Assembly: GCA_005954745.1 (NCBI GenBank)
Contig: CP040678.1
Span: forward strand, 2,418,001-2,482,000
Source: Halostella pelagica
Lineage (GTDB): Archaea; Halobacteriota; Halobacteria; Halobacteriales; Natronoarchaeaceae
DNA: 64,000 bases
Reading direction: 5' to 3'
Positions 44,693-53,482 of this stretch are shown here, piece after piece; position 1 is the first letter of the stretch; every line of letters starts with the position of its first letter. A program made the translations under genes and the position numbers. The notes under the pieces are model-generated. The model was given only the letters and a program-made list of their open reading frames with translations. It was not told the origin of the DNA and ran no database searches.

Positions 44693-44769
44693 CATGCTTC
44701 GAAACGGCAGTATCACCGATCAAATCCACTCGGAGTTAGGTTCACCTACTACGGTATGTCATACCCGCC

Positions 44770-44828
44770 GTGTTTGAACACAAAATTTTTTCAATACGCG
44801 CTACCGACATAGGATCACCCATAGGATC
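44770..44828 (+). promoter_or_regulatory. nadABC promoter region with palindrome and direct repeat
   Basis: GTGTT-TG-AACAC (44770-44781) is a short palindrome directly before an A/T-rich TATA-like stretch (AAAATTTTTTCAATA, 44782-44796). Between there and the ATG at 44835, CATAGGATC occurs twice with a 12-base period (44808-44816 and 44820-44828). The palindrome is a candidate operator for NAD-dependent control; no regulator gene is adjacent. Confidence 0.45.
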
Positions 44829-44834
44829 CAACCA

Positions 44835-45971
44835 ATGCCGGAAATGGAAACTGCGGACATCGAAACCGACCTCAGTCTGTTCAAGTACGACAATCTCGAA
44901 CAGCTACCGCCGGAGTACCGGGAACTCGAATCAGACGAACGAACGGAGCGTATCGAGGCGGCGCTTTCGACGCTCGGCGACGACGTGGTCATCCTCGGTC
45001 ACAACTACCAGCGCCGGGAGATAGTCGAGCACGCCGACTTCGTCGGCGACTCCTATCAGCTATCGGTTGAGGCGGCCAATGCTGACGCCGAATACGTCGT
45101 CTTCGGCGGCGTGACGTTCATGGCTGAGAGCGCGGACATCATCACCGACGACGACCAGACCGTGATCCTCCCGTCGATGGAGGCGTCGTGTCCGATGGCC
45201 GGCATGGCCGAGGCCCTCCAGGTCGATTCGGCGTGGGCGGAGATAACCGCAGCGGCACCAGACGACGACATCGTCCCGATCACGTACATGAACTCCTACG
45301 CCGACCTGAAGGCCTTCTGTGCCGAGCAGGGCGGCGCGGTGTGCACGTCGTCGAACGCCCCTGACGTGTTCGAGTGGGCGCTGGAGAAAGGCGACACCGT
45401 GCTCTTTCTCCCGGACAAGCACCTCGGCGAGAACACCGCCCACGAACTCGGGATGGAAGACAGCATCGCGGAGTGGGACCCCTGGGACCCCGACGGCAAG
45501 GACGCGGCGACGGTCGCCGACAGCGACATCGTGCTCTGGGACGGCTACTGTCAGGTCCACGAGCGGTTCCGCGTCGAACACATCGAGGCGGTTCGCGAGG
45601 AGTACAACGGCGCGAAAGCCATCGTCCATCCCGAGTGCCGCCGCGAAGTCGTCGAAGCGGCAGACAAGGCCGGGAGTACGGCGACTATCTGCGAGACCGT
45701 CGCCGACGCCGACCCCGGCGAGACGTGGGCCATCGGGACGGAGATCCACCTGACGAACCACCTGCAGCGGTGGCACCCCGAAGTGAACGTCGTCCCCCTC
45801 TGCGGGGACGCCTGCATGGACTGTAACGCCATGCGCCAGATCGACCCCAACTACCTGACGTGGGTGCTGGAGGAACTGGTCGCGGGCCGGGAGCGAAACG
45901 TCATCGAGGTCGCGCCGGCCGAGAAAGAACTGGCCGAACTGGCCATGGACCGGATGCTCGACATCGCATGA
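44835..45971 (+). CDS. nadA: Quinolinate synthase A
   Basis: 378 residues. It condenses iminoaspartate with dihydroxyacetone phosphate to quinolinate using a [4Fe-4S] cluster. Recognisable motifs are GHNYQRREIVEHADFVGDS, EASCPMAGM with a cluster cysteine, TYMNSYADLKAFCAEQGG, VHPECRREV and the C-terminal CGDACMDCNAMR. It is first of three genes and overlaps nadB by four bases (ATGA), implying translational coupling and substrate hand-over of the unstable iminoaspartate. Confidence 0.95.
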   Translation: MPEMETADIETDLSLFKYDNLEQLPPEYRELESDERTERIEAALSTLGDDVVILGHNYQRREIVEHADFVGDSYQLSVEAANADAEYVVFGGVTFMAESADIITDDDQTVILPSMEASCPMAGMAEALQVDSAWAEITAAAPDDDIVPITYMNSYADLKAFCAEQGGAVCTSSNAPDVFEWALEKGDTVLFLPDKHLGENTAHELGMEDSIAEWDPWDPDGKDAATVADSDIVLWDGYCQVHERFRVEHIEAVREEYNGAKAIVHPECRREVVEAADKAGSTATICETVADADPGETWAIGTEIHLTNHLQRWHPEVNVVPLCGDACMDCNAMRQIDPNYLTWVLEELVAGRERNVIEVAPAEKELAELAMDRMLDIA

Positions 45972-47494
45972 CTGACCCGACCACCGCGGACGTACTCGTC
46001 GTCGGAAGCGGGATAGCGGGCTGTAGCGCGGCGCTCGCCGCGGCCCGTGAGGGGGCCGATGTCCTCGTCGTCACGAAAGCCGAGCGACCGGACGGTGCCA
46101 GCACGGACTGGGCCCAGGGCGGTATCGCCACCACCCGGGGCGACCCCGAATCGTTCACGGAAGATATCCTCGCCGCGAGCGCGGACACGGCAGACGCAGA
46201 CGCCGTCGACGTGCTGGTCGAGAACGCGCCCGCGGCCGTCAGCGATGTCCTGGTCGACACGCTCGGTGTCGAGTTCGACACGTCCGGTGCGGGCTATGAC
46301 TTCGCCCGCGAGGCGGGCCACTCGGCGTCCCGGATCCTCCACATCGACGCGAGTACCGGCGAACACCTTCTCAGACCGTTTCTCCACTACCTCGACGAGC
46401 ACGACGGGATCCGGATCCGCGAGGACACCGCCGCGCTCGATCTGATCATGCACGAAGGCCGCGTTCACGGCGCGCTACTGGACAGCGAACCGGGCGGAGA
46501 ACCGGCGTTCGCGGGAGCGACGGTGCTGGCGACGGGTGGGATCGGCGCGTGTTACCGGCGGTCGACGAACCCGCCCGGCGCGACCGGTGACGGCCTCGCC
46601 ATGGCGGCGCTCGCCGGGGCCGACGTGGCTGACATGGAGTACGTGCAGTTCCACCCGACGGCGTACGCTGGTCGCGAGGCACAAAGCGAGAGAACGGGAA
46701 GCGACGGCACGTTCCTCGTCAGCGAGGCCGTCCGCGGCGAGGGTGCGCACCTCCGCAACGGGGACGGCGAGCGGTTCATGCCCGACTACCACGAGGATGC
46801 CGAACTCGCCCCCCGCGACGTCGTCGCTCGCGCCGTCGACGCCGAGCGCACGGAAACGGGGGAAGTAGTCCTTGACGTGTCCCCTCTCGACTTCGCCGGG
46901 GAGTTCCCGGATCTAGCCGAGAAGTGCGAGGAACGCGGAGTCGACTGGACCGACGGGATTCCCGTCGCCCCCTGCGAACACTTCCTCTGCGGCGGCATCG
47001 ACGTGGACGACCGGGGCCGAACCAGCCTCGACCGCCTCTTCGCCGTCGGGGAGTGCGCGCGGACGGGCGTCCACGGCGCGAACCGCCTTGCAAGCACCAG
47101 CCTCCTCGAAGGGCTGGTGTGGGGCCTCCGCGCCGGCGAGGCGGCAGTCGGAAACGAGATAATCGAGAGCGAACCGCCCGAACTGCTCGACAGCGACCCG
47201 GACCTCCCGGAACGGTTCGCCGACGAGAAGTTCACTCGCCTCCGTCGCGTGATGGAAGAGCAGGTCGGTATCCGCCGGACGCCGGACGGCCTCCGCCGCG
47301 CGTCGGCCGTCCTCCGGCGGCTGAAAGGAGAGGTCGACGCCTACGTCCGCACCCGAACCGCTCGGGATCTGTACGAACTACGCAACGCCAGTGTCACGGC
47401 CTTGCTCGTTGCCCGCGCCGCCGCGGAGAACGAGGAGTCCGTCGGCTGTCACTACCTCGAACCGCCGGACGCGACCGCGCCGGTGGACGACTGA
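45968..47494 (+). CDS. nadB: L-aspartate oxidase
   Basis: 508 residues from ATG 45968. It is an FAD enzyme of the succinate-dehydrogenase flavoprotein family: dinucleotide fold VLVVGSGIAGCSAALAAA, the STDWAQGGIA loop, the substrate region FHPTAYAG, the active-site segment PCEHFLCGGIDVD, and the FAD-contacting GVHGANRLASTSLLEGL. The C-terminal helical domain is complete. It oxidises aspartate to iminoaspartate for NadA. The nadC start follows three bases after its stop. Confidence 0.95.
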   Translation: MTDPTTADVLVVGSGIAGCSAALAAAREGADVLVVTKAERPDGASTDWAQGGIATTRGDPESFTEDILAASADTADADAVDVLVENAPAAVSDVLVDTLGVEFDTSGAGYDFAREAGHSASRILHIDASTGEHLLRPFLHYLDEHDGIRIREDTAALDLIMHEGRVHGALLDSEPGGEPAFAGATVLATGGIGACYRRSTNPPGATGDGLAMAALAGADVADMEYVQFHPTAYAGREAQSERTGSDGTFLVSEAVRGEGAHLRNGDGERFMPDYHEDAELAPRDVVARAVDAERTETGEVVLDVSPLDFAGEFPDLAEKCEERGVDWTDGIPVAPCEHFLCGGIDVDDRGRTSLDRLFAVGECARTGVHGANRLASTSLLEGLVWGLRAGEAAVGNEIIESEPPELLDSDPDLPERFADEKFTRLRRVMEEQVGIRRTPDGLRRASAVLRRLKGEVDAYVRTRTARDLYELRNASVTALLVARAAAENEESVGCHYLEPPDATAPVDD

Positions 47495-47496
47495 CC

Positions 47497-48315
47497 ATGC
47501 CGGTAACCGACCGGCAGGTCGACCGCTGGCTTCGGGAAGACCTAGGCCATCACGACGTGACGAACGACGTGCCCGGCGAGACGACGGGACGCCTCGTCGC
47601 CACGGAAGCGGGCGTCGCGGCCGGTCTCGACGCGGCGACAGCGGTGTTCGAGTATCTCGGCGTCGACGCCGAGCGGCGGGTCGAGAACGGCGACCGGGTC
47701 GACCCGGGCGAAACCGTCCTCGTCTCCGAGGGCGACGCCCGGTCCGTCCTCCGCGGGGAGCGCGTCGCGGTCAACGTCGCCGGGCACGCCTCCGGCGTGG
47801 CGACGAAGACGCGAGCGGCCGTCGACGCGGCGCGAACGGTAGACGACGAGGTGGCTGTCGCCGGGACCCGCAAAACGACGCCCGGCCTCCGCGGCGTCGA
47901 GAAACGCGCGGTCGCCGCGGGCGGCGGTGACACCCACCGACTCGACCTCTCGCACATGGTGATGGTGAAGGAGAACCACGCGGCGGAGATGGGGTTAGCG
48001 GACGCTATCGCGCACTTCCGTGAAGAAGCCTCGTTCGCGACGAAGATAGAAGCGGAGGTGGAGACGCCGGCCGACGCGCCTCGCGCCGCCGAAGCGGGTG
48101 CCGACATCGTGCTGATGGACAACATGACGCCGGAAGAGACGGCCGATGCGGTCGAACTGCTTCGCGAGGCGGACCCGGACGCTCTCGCCGAGGCGTCCGG
48201 CGGCATCACCGTCGAGGACGTGCCCGCGTACGCTGGGACCGGCGTCGACGTCATCTCGATGGGGTCGTTGACCCACTCCGCGCCGAGTCTCGATTACTCG
48301 TTCCGGACGGGGTAG
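47497..48315 (+). CDS. nadC: Nicotinate-nucleotide pyrophosphorylase (carboxylating)
   Basis: 272 residues. It transfers quinolinate to PRPP with loss of CO2, giving nicotinate mononucleotide. Signature parts are GTRKTTPGLRGVEKRAV, GGGDTHRLDLSHMVMVKENH and the phosphate-binding ASGGITVEDVPAYAGTGVD. It completes the de novo operon nadABC. Its last 22 bases overlap the 3' end of the convergent HTH-acetyltransferase gene. The further step, NAD kinase, is encoded at 60073. Confidence 0.95.
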   Translation: MPVTDRQVDRWLREDLGHHDVTNDVPGETTGRLVATEAGVAAGLDAATAVFEYLGVDAERRVENGDRVDPGETVLVSEGDARSVLRGERVAVNVAGHASGVATKTRAAVDAARTVDDEVAVAGTRKTTPGLRGVEKRAVAAGGGDTHRLDLSHMVMVKENHAAEMGLADAIAHFREEASFATKIEAEVETPADAPRAAEAGADIVLMDNMTPEETADAVELLREADPDALAEASGGITVEDVPAYAGTGVDVISMGSLTHSAPSLDYSFRTG

Positions 48316-49043
48316 AGCCGTTTCGCCAGCATGATCTCGTCGACGTACGCTTCGCCGACCTTGTAGTGGTCCGTGCGGACGGCTTCGGTTTCCCAGCCCA
48401 ACGAGTGGAGGAACTCAACGCCGACCTCGTTCGTCGCCGGAAGACTGCTGTACACCTTCTCGTAGTCGTTCGACGCCGCCCACTCCAACGCGCGCTGAAG
48501 GAGGTGACTCCCCATACCGTGCCGGCGATACCCGTCGAGGACGCCCAGAGTTACCTCCGCGGTGTGGGCGAGTTTGTCGAACTGGGGCGCTTCGACGTGT
48601 GCCCATCCCACCACCTCGTCGTCCACCGTTCCGACGAAGAACACGCGGGTCTGGACGGCGTTGTGCCGGAGCAGCGCGTCCTCGTAGTCGAGTTGTTCCG
48701 CGACCGTCTCGGCGACGATATCCGTCCGCTGGCCGGCCACCGTTCGAATCGCGCCGACCAGTCCAGTCAGGTCGTCCTCTCGGGCCGGACGGATGGTGTA
48801 GACAACGCCCGCCTCACGGTGTTCCTCGGCCTCACCGGGGTCGCGAGCGACCCGCAGTTTCCCGTCCGCGTCCTCCAGATAGCCGTCGCGCTTGAGCACG
48901 GTGACGTGATGGTGGAAGCTCTCCGGATCGATGCCGACGGCCGACGCGACCGCGGACGGGTCTGTTTCGCCGTGGCGTTCCACGTATGCGAAGACCCGCT
49001 TGCGAGCCTCGGTGTCGAACGCCGGGCGGTCGAACGTCCACAT
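48294..49043 (-). CDS. HTH-GNAT fusion acetyltransferase
   Basis: 249 residues from ATG 49043. Residues 1-70 form an HTH/winged-helix module (RKRVFAYVERHGETDPSAVA, DPESFHHHVTVLKRDGYLED). Residues 85-240 are a GNAT domain with the acetyl-CoA loop VTLGVLDGYRRHGMGSHLLQRAL. The fusion suggests an acetyltransferase whose DNA binding or dimerisation is coupled to catalysis, or a regulator sensing acetyl-CoA; neither is proven. It overlaps nadC tail-to-tail by 22 bases. Confidence 0.82.
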   Translation of the reverse strand: MWTFDRPAFDTEARKRVFAYVERHGETDPSAVASAVGIDPESFHHHVTVLKRDGYLEDADGKLRVARDPGEAEEHREAGVVYTIRPAREDDLTGLVGAIRTVAGQRTDIVAETVAEQLDYEDALLRHNAVQTRVFFVGTVDDEVVGWAHVEAPQFDKLAHTAEVTLGVLDGYRRHGMGSHLLQRALEWAASNDYEKVYSSLPATNEVGVEFLHSLGWETEAVRTDHYKVGEAYVDEIMLAKRLYPVRNE

Positions 49044-49144
49044 GGACGGGCGATTCGGACCGAGAGAGTATAGAGGTACCCCCGCCGCAACCGCTGCGAT
49101 ACAGTCCGAAACTGATTAAGTTCAGAAAAAGCGAACGGGAAATC

Positions 49145-49540
49145 ATGAGTGCTGATGTGAACGACGGGCAGGCTGAGCTGGTAGCGAAAGCGTTCGGCGC
49201 GTTCGGCGGGGTCCCGTTCGCCTTCGTCGCGTACTTCCTGTTCGAGGACTTCCTGCTCGCGGGAGTACTCCTCCTCGCGGAGGGGATCGCCTCGTATCAC
49301 ATCCTCGCGTACGTTATGTCGCGAGGGGAGGAAGCGGCGAACATCCCGTCTCTTGGCGGCGTTCACGCGGGAGCACTCGGGTTCGGCCTCTCCGTGGGGA
49401 CGGTCGCGATGTTCGTGGGGCGCTTCACCGAGATCAACAGCCCGGTCGCCATCGCCGGTGGCCTGCTCGTCGCGACCGTCGCGTACGTCATACTCGCCCA
49501 GGCACTCCCGCCCGCGGGACGGGATCGGCCGGCGCTGTAG
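49145..49540 (+). CDS. Small membrane protein, unknown function
   Basis: 131 residues from ATG 49145. Four hydrophobic helices are seen: AFGGVPFAFVAYFLFEDFLLAG region, LLLAEGIASYHILAYVM, AGALGFGLSVGTVAMFVG and VAIAGGLLVATVAYVILA. No family recognised. TGATTAAG (about 49110) may be its TATA. The stop abuts the stop of convergent gpmI. Confidence 0.7.
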   Translation: MSADVNDGQAELVAKAFGAFGGVPFAFVAYFLFEDFLLAGVLLLAEGIASYHILAYVMSRGEEAANIPSLGGVHAGALGFGLSVGTVAMFVGRFTEINSPVAIAGGLLVATVAYVILAQALPPAGRDRPAL

Positions 49541-51055
49541 TCACTTCAGGAGGTTCTCGCCGGTCATCGCGGTCGGCTGCTCGACACCCAGTAGCGACAG
49601 CACCGTCGGCGCGATGTCGCACAGCGACCCGCCACCGCGGATCGCGCGTCCGGCGTCCGTCCCGTCCGGCGAGAGGTAGACGATCGGAACGGCGTTGTAG
49701 GTGTGTGCGGTGTGGGGTTCGTCCTCCGTCCCCATGTCGTCCGCGTTGCCGTGGTCCGCGGTGATCAGGACGTTCGCCCCGCGGCCGGTCAGATGTTCGA
49801 CCAGCCGTCCCAACTGCTCGTCGACGGCCTCGACGGCCGTGATGGCGGCCTCGTAGTTGCCGGTGTGACCGACCATGTCCGGGTTTGCGTAGTTGAGCAC
49901 GAGCACGTCGGGGTCGTCCGCGTCAACGATGCGGATGGCCTCGTCCGTGACGCCTTCGGCGCTCATTTCGGGCTGCATGTCGTAGGTGGCCACTGGCGGG
50001 CTCTCGACTATGCTCCGCTTCTCGCCGTCGAACTCCACCTCGTGGCCGCCGTTGAGGAAGTAGGTGACGTGGGGGTACTTCTCGGACTCGGCGATGCGCA
50101 GTTGCGTGCGGCCGTGGTCTGCAAGCACCTCGCCGAGCGTGTCCTCGGGCCGGTGGGGCGGGTAGGCGACCGGTAGGTCGAACGTCTCGTCGTACTGGGT
50201 CATCGTCACAACCTCGACATCGGGCGGCGAGGTCTCGAACTCCCAGACGGGGTCGATGTCGGCCAGCATCCGCGTTAGCTGCCGGGCACGGTCCGAGCGG
50301 TAGTTGAAGAAGACGACCGCGTCCCCGTCCTCCAGCGCCGGTTCGCCCTGGATGAGCGTCGGTTCGACGAACTCGTCGGTATCGCCGCGGTCGTACGACT
50401 CCTCGACGGCGGCGATGGCGGAGGCCGACTCGTGGTCGGCTTCACGGTTCACGATGGCGTCGTACGCACGCTTCGTCCGGTTCCAGTTCTGGTCGCGGTC
50501 CATCGCGTAGTACCGTCCGGAGACGGTTGCGACGTCGCCGGTGCCGTGTTCCTCGATGACTTCTTCGAGGTCGCGGAGATAGCCCGCGCCCGCCGTGGGG
50601 TCCGTGTCGCGGCCGTCCATGAACGCGTGGGTGACGGCCTCGATGTCCCGCTTTGCCGCCATCTCGATCAGCGCGAACAGGTGTTCGTAATCCGAGTGGA
50701 CCCCGCCGTCGCTGACCAGTCCCATGAAGTGAACACGTCCGTCGTGTTCCTCGGCGTACGTCGACGCCGACTGGAGCGCGTCGTTCGTGTAGAACGACCC
50801 GTCCTCGATAGAGTCCGTGATACGCGTGTACTCCTGTCTGACGACGCGTCCGGCACCGATGTTCAGATGGCCGACCTCGCTGTTACCCATCTGTCCCTCC
50901 GGGAGGCCGACCCGCCGCCCCGTGACGTTCAGCGTCCCGTATGCTCCCGCCTCGGCGTAGCCGTCGAAGTTGGGCGTGTCCGCCGCCTTCACGGCGTCTC
51001 TCCTCGCGTGATCGCCGAGGCCCCACCCGTCGAGAACGATGACTGCAGCGTCCAT
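49541..51055 (-). CDS. gpmI: 2,3-bisphosphoglycerate-independent phosphoglycerate mutase
   Basis: 504 residues of the alkaline-phosphatase superfamily. Metal and phosphoserine motifs: AAVIVLDGWGLGDH at the N-terminus, the nucleophile serine in QMGNSEVGHLNIGAGR, and the C-terminal DxxxH/DH ligands in LNYANPDMVGHTGN and LITADHGNADDM. It interconverts 3- and 2-phosphoglycerate in glycolysis and gluconeogenesis. The length fits the bacterial-type iPGM rather than the shorter archaeal ApgM. Single gene. Confidence 0.95.
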   Translation of the reverse strand: MDAAVIVLDGWGLGDHARRDAVKAADTPNFDGYAEAGAYGTLNVTGRRVGLPEGQMGNSEVGHLNIGAGRVVRQEYTRITDSIEDGSFYTNDALQSASTYAEEHDGRVHFMGLVSDGGVHSDYEHLFALIEMAAKRDIEAVTHAFMDGRDTDPTAGAGYLRDLEEVIEEHGTGDVATVSGRYYAMDRDQNWNRTKRAYDAIVNREADHESASAIAAVEESYDRGDTDEFVEPTLIQGEPALEDGDAVVFFNYRSDRARQLTRMLADIDPVWEFETSPPDVEVVTMTQYDETFDLPVAYPPHRPEDTLGEVLADHGRTQLRIAESEKYPHVTYFLNGGHEVEFDGEKRSIVESPPVATYDMQPEMSAEGVTDEAIRIVDADDPDVLVLNYANPDMVGHTGNYEAAITAVEAVDEQLGRLVEHLTGRGANVLITADHGNADDMGTEDEPHTAHTYNAVPIVYLSPDGTDAGRAIRGGGSLCDIAPTVLSLLGVEQPTAMTGENLLK

Positions 51056-51184
51056 ACGCGACAGGTCAGTGCGGTGCGGTAACTACTCTTCGCTTGCGGC
51101 CGATCCGTCTCCGGCCGAAAACGTACAGTATACCACAGGTATCTCCGCTGGCTTTTTCGTAGTGGGGGCGAATCGGGGTGACGA

Positions 51185-52477
51185 ATGACGCTCGACCCGG
51201 TGCACTTCGAGGGCATTGCGAAACTCGCCCGCAAGATAAGCCAGGACGTCGACGACGGCGACCACCGGGAACTCGCGGAGCGAGTGTGGACGGACTTCCT
51301 CGACCCCCTCGTCGACGACGCGGGTCGGCGGGTGGTGGAACCGATCGGAGAGCGACGCCGCCGCTGTATCGACGTGGAAGCGGCCGCCCTGCAGGACCCG
51401 CCGTTCCCGTCGACGCACGGACTCGACTCGGGGACGATCAACCCGACGACGTTCAAGAACGGGCTGGTCCTAGACGTCGCGCAGGCCGCGATGAGCGGGT
51501 GCCCCTCGGACCTGGACCTGCACCGCTCGCGGAGTCTCGTGGCGACGGTCCACGCCAGCGATATAACCGTTCAGTTGCCCGAGAACTGGGTGCAGTACGA
51601 CGACGGGTACAGTCGCCGGCGCGTCCTCCAGGCGCCGCGGGTGAGTCGGTTCACCGAGGGCGTCGTCCACGCGCTCGCGCTGTATCTCGCGGAGAGCGAG
51701 CACGCGCTGGAACACGCCGACCGCGTCTCGGATCTGCTGGTGCTCGATGGCCCGCTGTATCCGAAAGAGCTGCTGAACTGGCAGGACCGGGACGCCGAAC
51801 TCCGCGAGTTGGCTCACGACGCCAAACCGAACGCCATCGTCGAGAACTACGTTCGACTGGTCGAGCAGTTCGTCGACGAGAACACGCCGCTGGTCGGGTT
51901 CGTGAAAAACCCCTCCGCCAAGCTGATCACGCGGACGGTCGGTGAGAAAGGTGTCGCCGCGCCCTGGGTCGACGACACCGCCTTCTTCACCCGCTTGCTG
52001 GAGCGACGCGACGAACCCGGCGGGACGCGCGACGCGTCGAACCGCGAGTCGTTGGACGAGGCCCCCGGATCCAACCGCCGTACCGACCAGTTGACGTTCA
52101 CCAACTGGTTCGTCTCCCGCGGCGGGTCCGACCGCACGCTCGCCGCGGACGGCGACGCGCTCGGCATCGAGCGCGAACTCGACCCCGAGGCGTACGAGGT
52201 GACGTTTTTCGTCGTCTACGACCCTCGTGAGGATGTCCTGTACAAGATCGAAGCGCCGTACGAGTTCACCCGCGACGCCGAGACCCGCGGCCGCCTCGAA
52301 CGCCAGATACTCGCGGAGGTGGCAGCCGAGCGCGGGCCGCCGGCCGCGGTTCACAAGGCCGACGCGCTGGCGCGGATCAGCCGTGAGGGGAAACAGTCGC
52401 TCCGTCGGGCGTTCGAGCGGTCGTTAGGGTCCGAGGAACTCCGGAGGTACGACGACCTGCGGTGGAACGAGGAGTGA
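51185..52477 (+). CDS. nurA: NurA 5'-3' nuclease
   Basis: 430 residues. The NurA domain contains an acidic residue in VATVHASDI near residue 120, VLDGPLYPKELL with Asp near residue 185, and the conserved basic/aspartate region VGFVKNPSAKLITR downstream. NurA works with the HerA translocase in archaeal double-strand-break end resection with Mre11-Rad50. The herA gene lies 3.4 kb downstream on the same strand, separated by regulators and a small protein gene on the other strand. ATG 51185 fits family members (MTLDPVHFEGIAKLA). Confidence 0.88.
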   Translation: MTLDPVHFEGIAKLARKISQDVDDGDHRELAERVWTDFLDPLVDDAGRRVVEPIGERRRRCIDVEAAALQDPPFPSTHGLDSGTINPTTFKNGLVLDVAQAAMSGCPSDLDLHRSRSLVATVHASDITVQLPENWVQYDDGYSRRRVLQAPRVSRFTEGVVHALALYLAESEHALEHADRVSDLLVLDGPLYPKELLNWQDRDAELRELAHDAKPNAIVENYVRLVEQFVDENTPLVGFVKNPSAKLITRTVGEKGVAAPWVDDTAFFTRLLERRDEPGGTRDASNRESLDEAPGSNRRTDQLTFTNWFVSRGGSDRTLAADGDALGIERELDPEAYEVTFFVVYDPREDVLYKIEAPYEFTRDAETRGRLERQILAEVAAERGPPAAVHKADALARISREGKQSLRRAFERSLGSEELRRYDDLRWNEE

Positions 52478-53023
52478 CCGATCCCTCCTTGCCCGTCTCG
52501 AGATCGGGATCCGACCTGCGAAACTGATCAGAGCGCCGACGTGATGGCGATACACAGTGCCGGTGACAGGACAGAGCCTCTGTGTGCGAGCGATTCACCG
52601 TGTCTCCGACCCGTCCCTGACGGTCGCAGATCTTTCTATGCCAGATTTATACACATATCCGCAGAGAATACTGTACGAATCCAGTTCGATACGGCGATCT
52701 ACTTTGCTACCTTAAGTTTTATTTCGCCTGGCGGCTTTGCAACGGAGGATGAGCGACGGACTTCGAGCGAGGGGCCCGGACGACGCCACCGCGCCCGGTC
52801 TGGCGACACGGAACGCCACCGGGGGCCACATCGCACGTCGTCCTCTCGACACCGACGGCAACGCCCGAAGGGTGAGAGACATCCCCCGTCAACCGGACGT
52901 GTCGAAGGAACTGACTCGCGCCCGGCCAGCGTCCGTCGGACAGCGAGAGGGCGACAGTCGAGTCGCGTCCGGACTGTGGACGTGGGCGACACGCTCGTTC
53001 GCGTTTCCGGGAGGGCGGTCACG
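52478..53023. other. Intergenic region with promoter; weak small ORF
   Basis: TTTTATTT (52717-52724) is a TATA box 25 bases before an ATG at 52749 preceded by GGAGG. That frame (92 residues, to 53027) ends in a GTGA overlap with the response-regulator start, as coupled genes do. However, it is arginine-rich and unlike haloarchaeal proteins, so I leave it uncalled. A second TATA-like ATTTATAC lies near 52645. Confidence 0.4.
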
Positions 53024-53482
53024 GTGAGTGAACGGGCCTTTTCGCACGACTCGGCGGACATTCTGCTCGTCGAGGACAATCCGGGCGATATCCGACTCAC
53101 GAAGGAGGCGTTCAAGGAGGGACAGATATCCAACACGCTCCACGTCGCGACCGATGGGATCGAAGCGCTGGATTATCTGTACCGTCGTGACGGGTACGAG
53201 GACGTTCCCATGCCGGATATCGTGCTTCTCGACCTCAATCTCCCGCGCAAGAACGGTGACGAGGTGCTCGAAGAAATCAACGGGGACTCCTCTCTCTCGT
53301 CGATTCCCGTGATCATCCTGACGAGTTCGGACGCCGAAGAGGACGTCATCAGGTCCTACGAACTACAGGTGAACGCGTATCTCACGAAACCGGTCGACCC
53401 GGACGAATTCATCCGAACCGTACGGTCGTTCAAAGCGTTCTGGCTCTCGGTCGTCCGGCTACCGGCACACGAGGAGGCATAA
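53024..53482 (+). CDS. Rcp1-type single-domain response regulator
   Basis: 152 residues from GTG 53024. It is a full receiver domain and no output domain: acidic pocket VEDNPGDIR, phospho-acceptor aspartate in VLLDLNLPRKNG, switch residues in ILTSS and lysine in YLTKPVDPDEF. Rcp1-type regulators pass phosphate from histidine kinases, often phytochrome-like, to other partners. Its stop overlaps the start of the next gene (TAATG), so the two are co-translated. Confidence 0.88.
   Translation: MSERAFSHDSADILLVEDNPGDIRLTKEAFKEGQISNTLHVATDGIEALDYLYRRDGYEDVPMPDIVLLDLNLPRKNGDEVLEEINGDSSLSSIPVIILTSSDAEEDVIRSYELQVNAYLTKPVDPDEFIRTVRSFKAFWLSVVRLPAHEEA

Noticed and set aside
46924-48315. 463-residue frame extending nadC upstream
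   Set aside because: The extension overlaps nadB in another frame and is Arg-rich; ATG 47497, three bases after the nadB stop, gives the proper NadC start.
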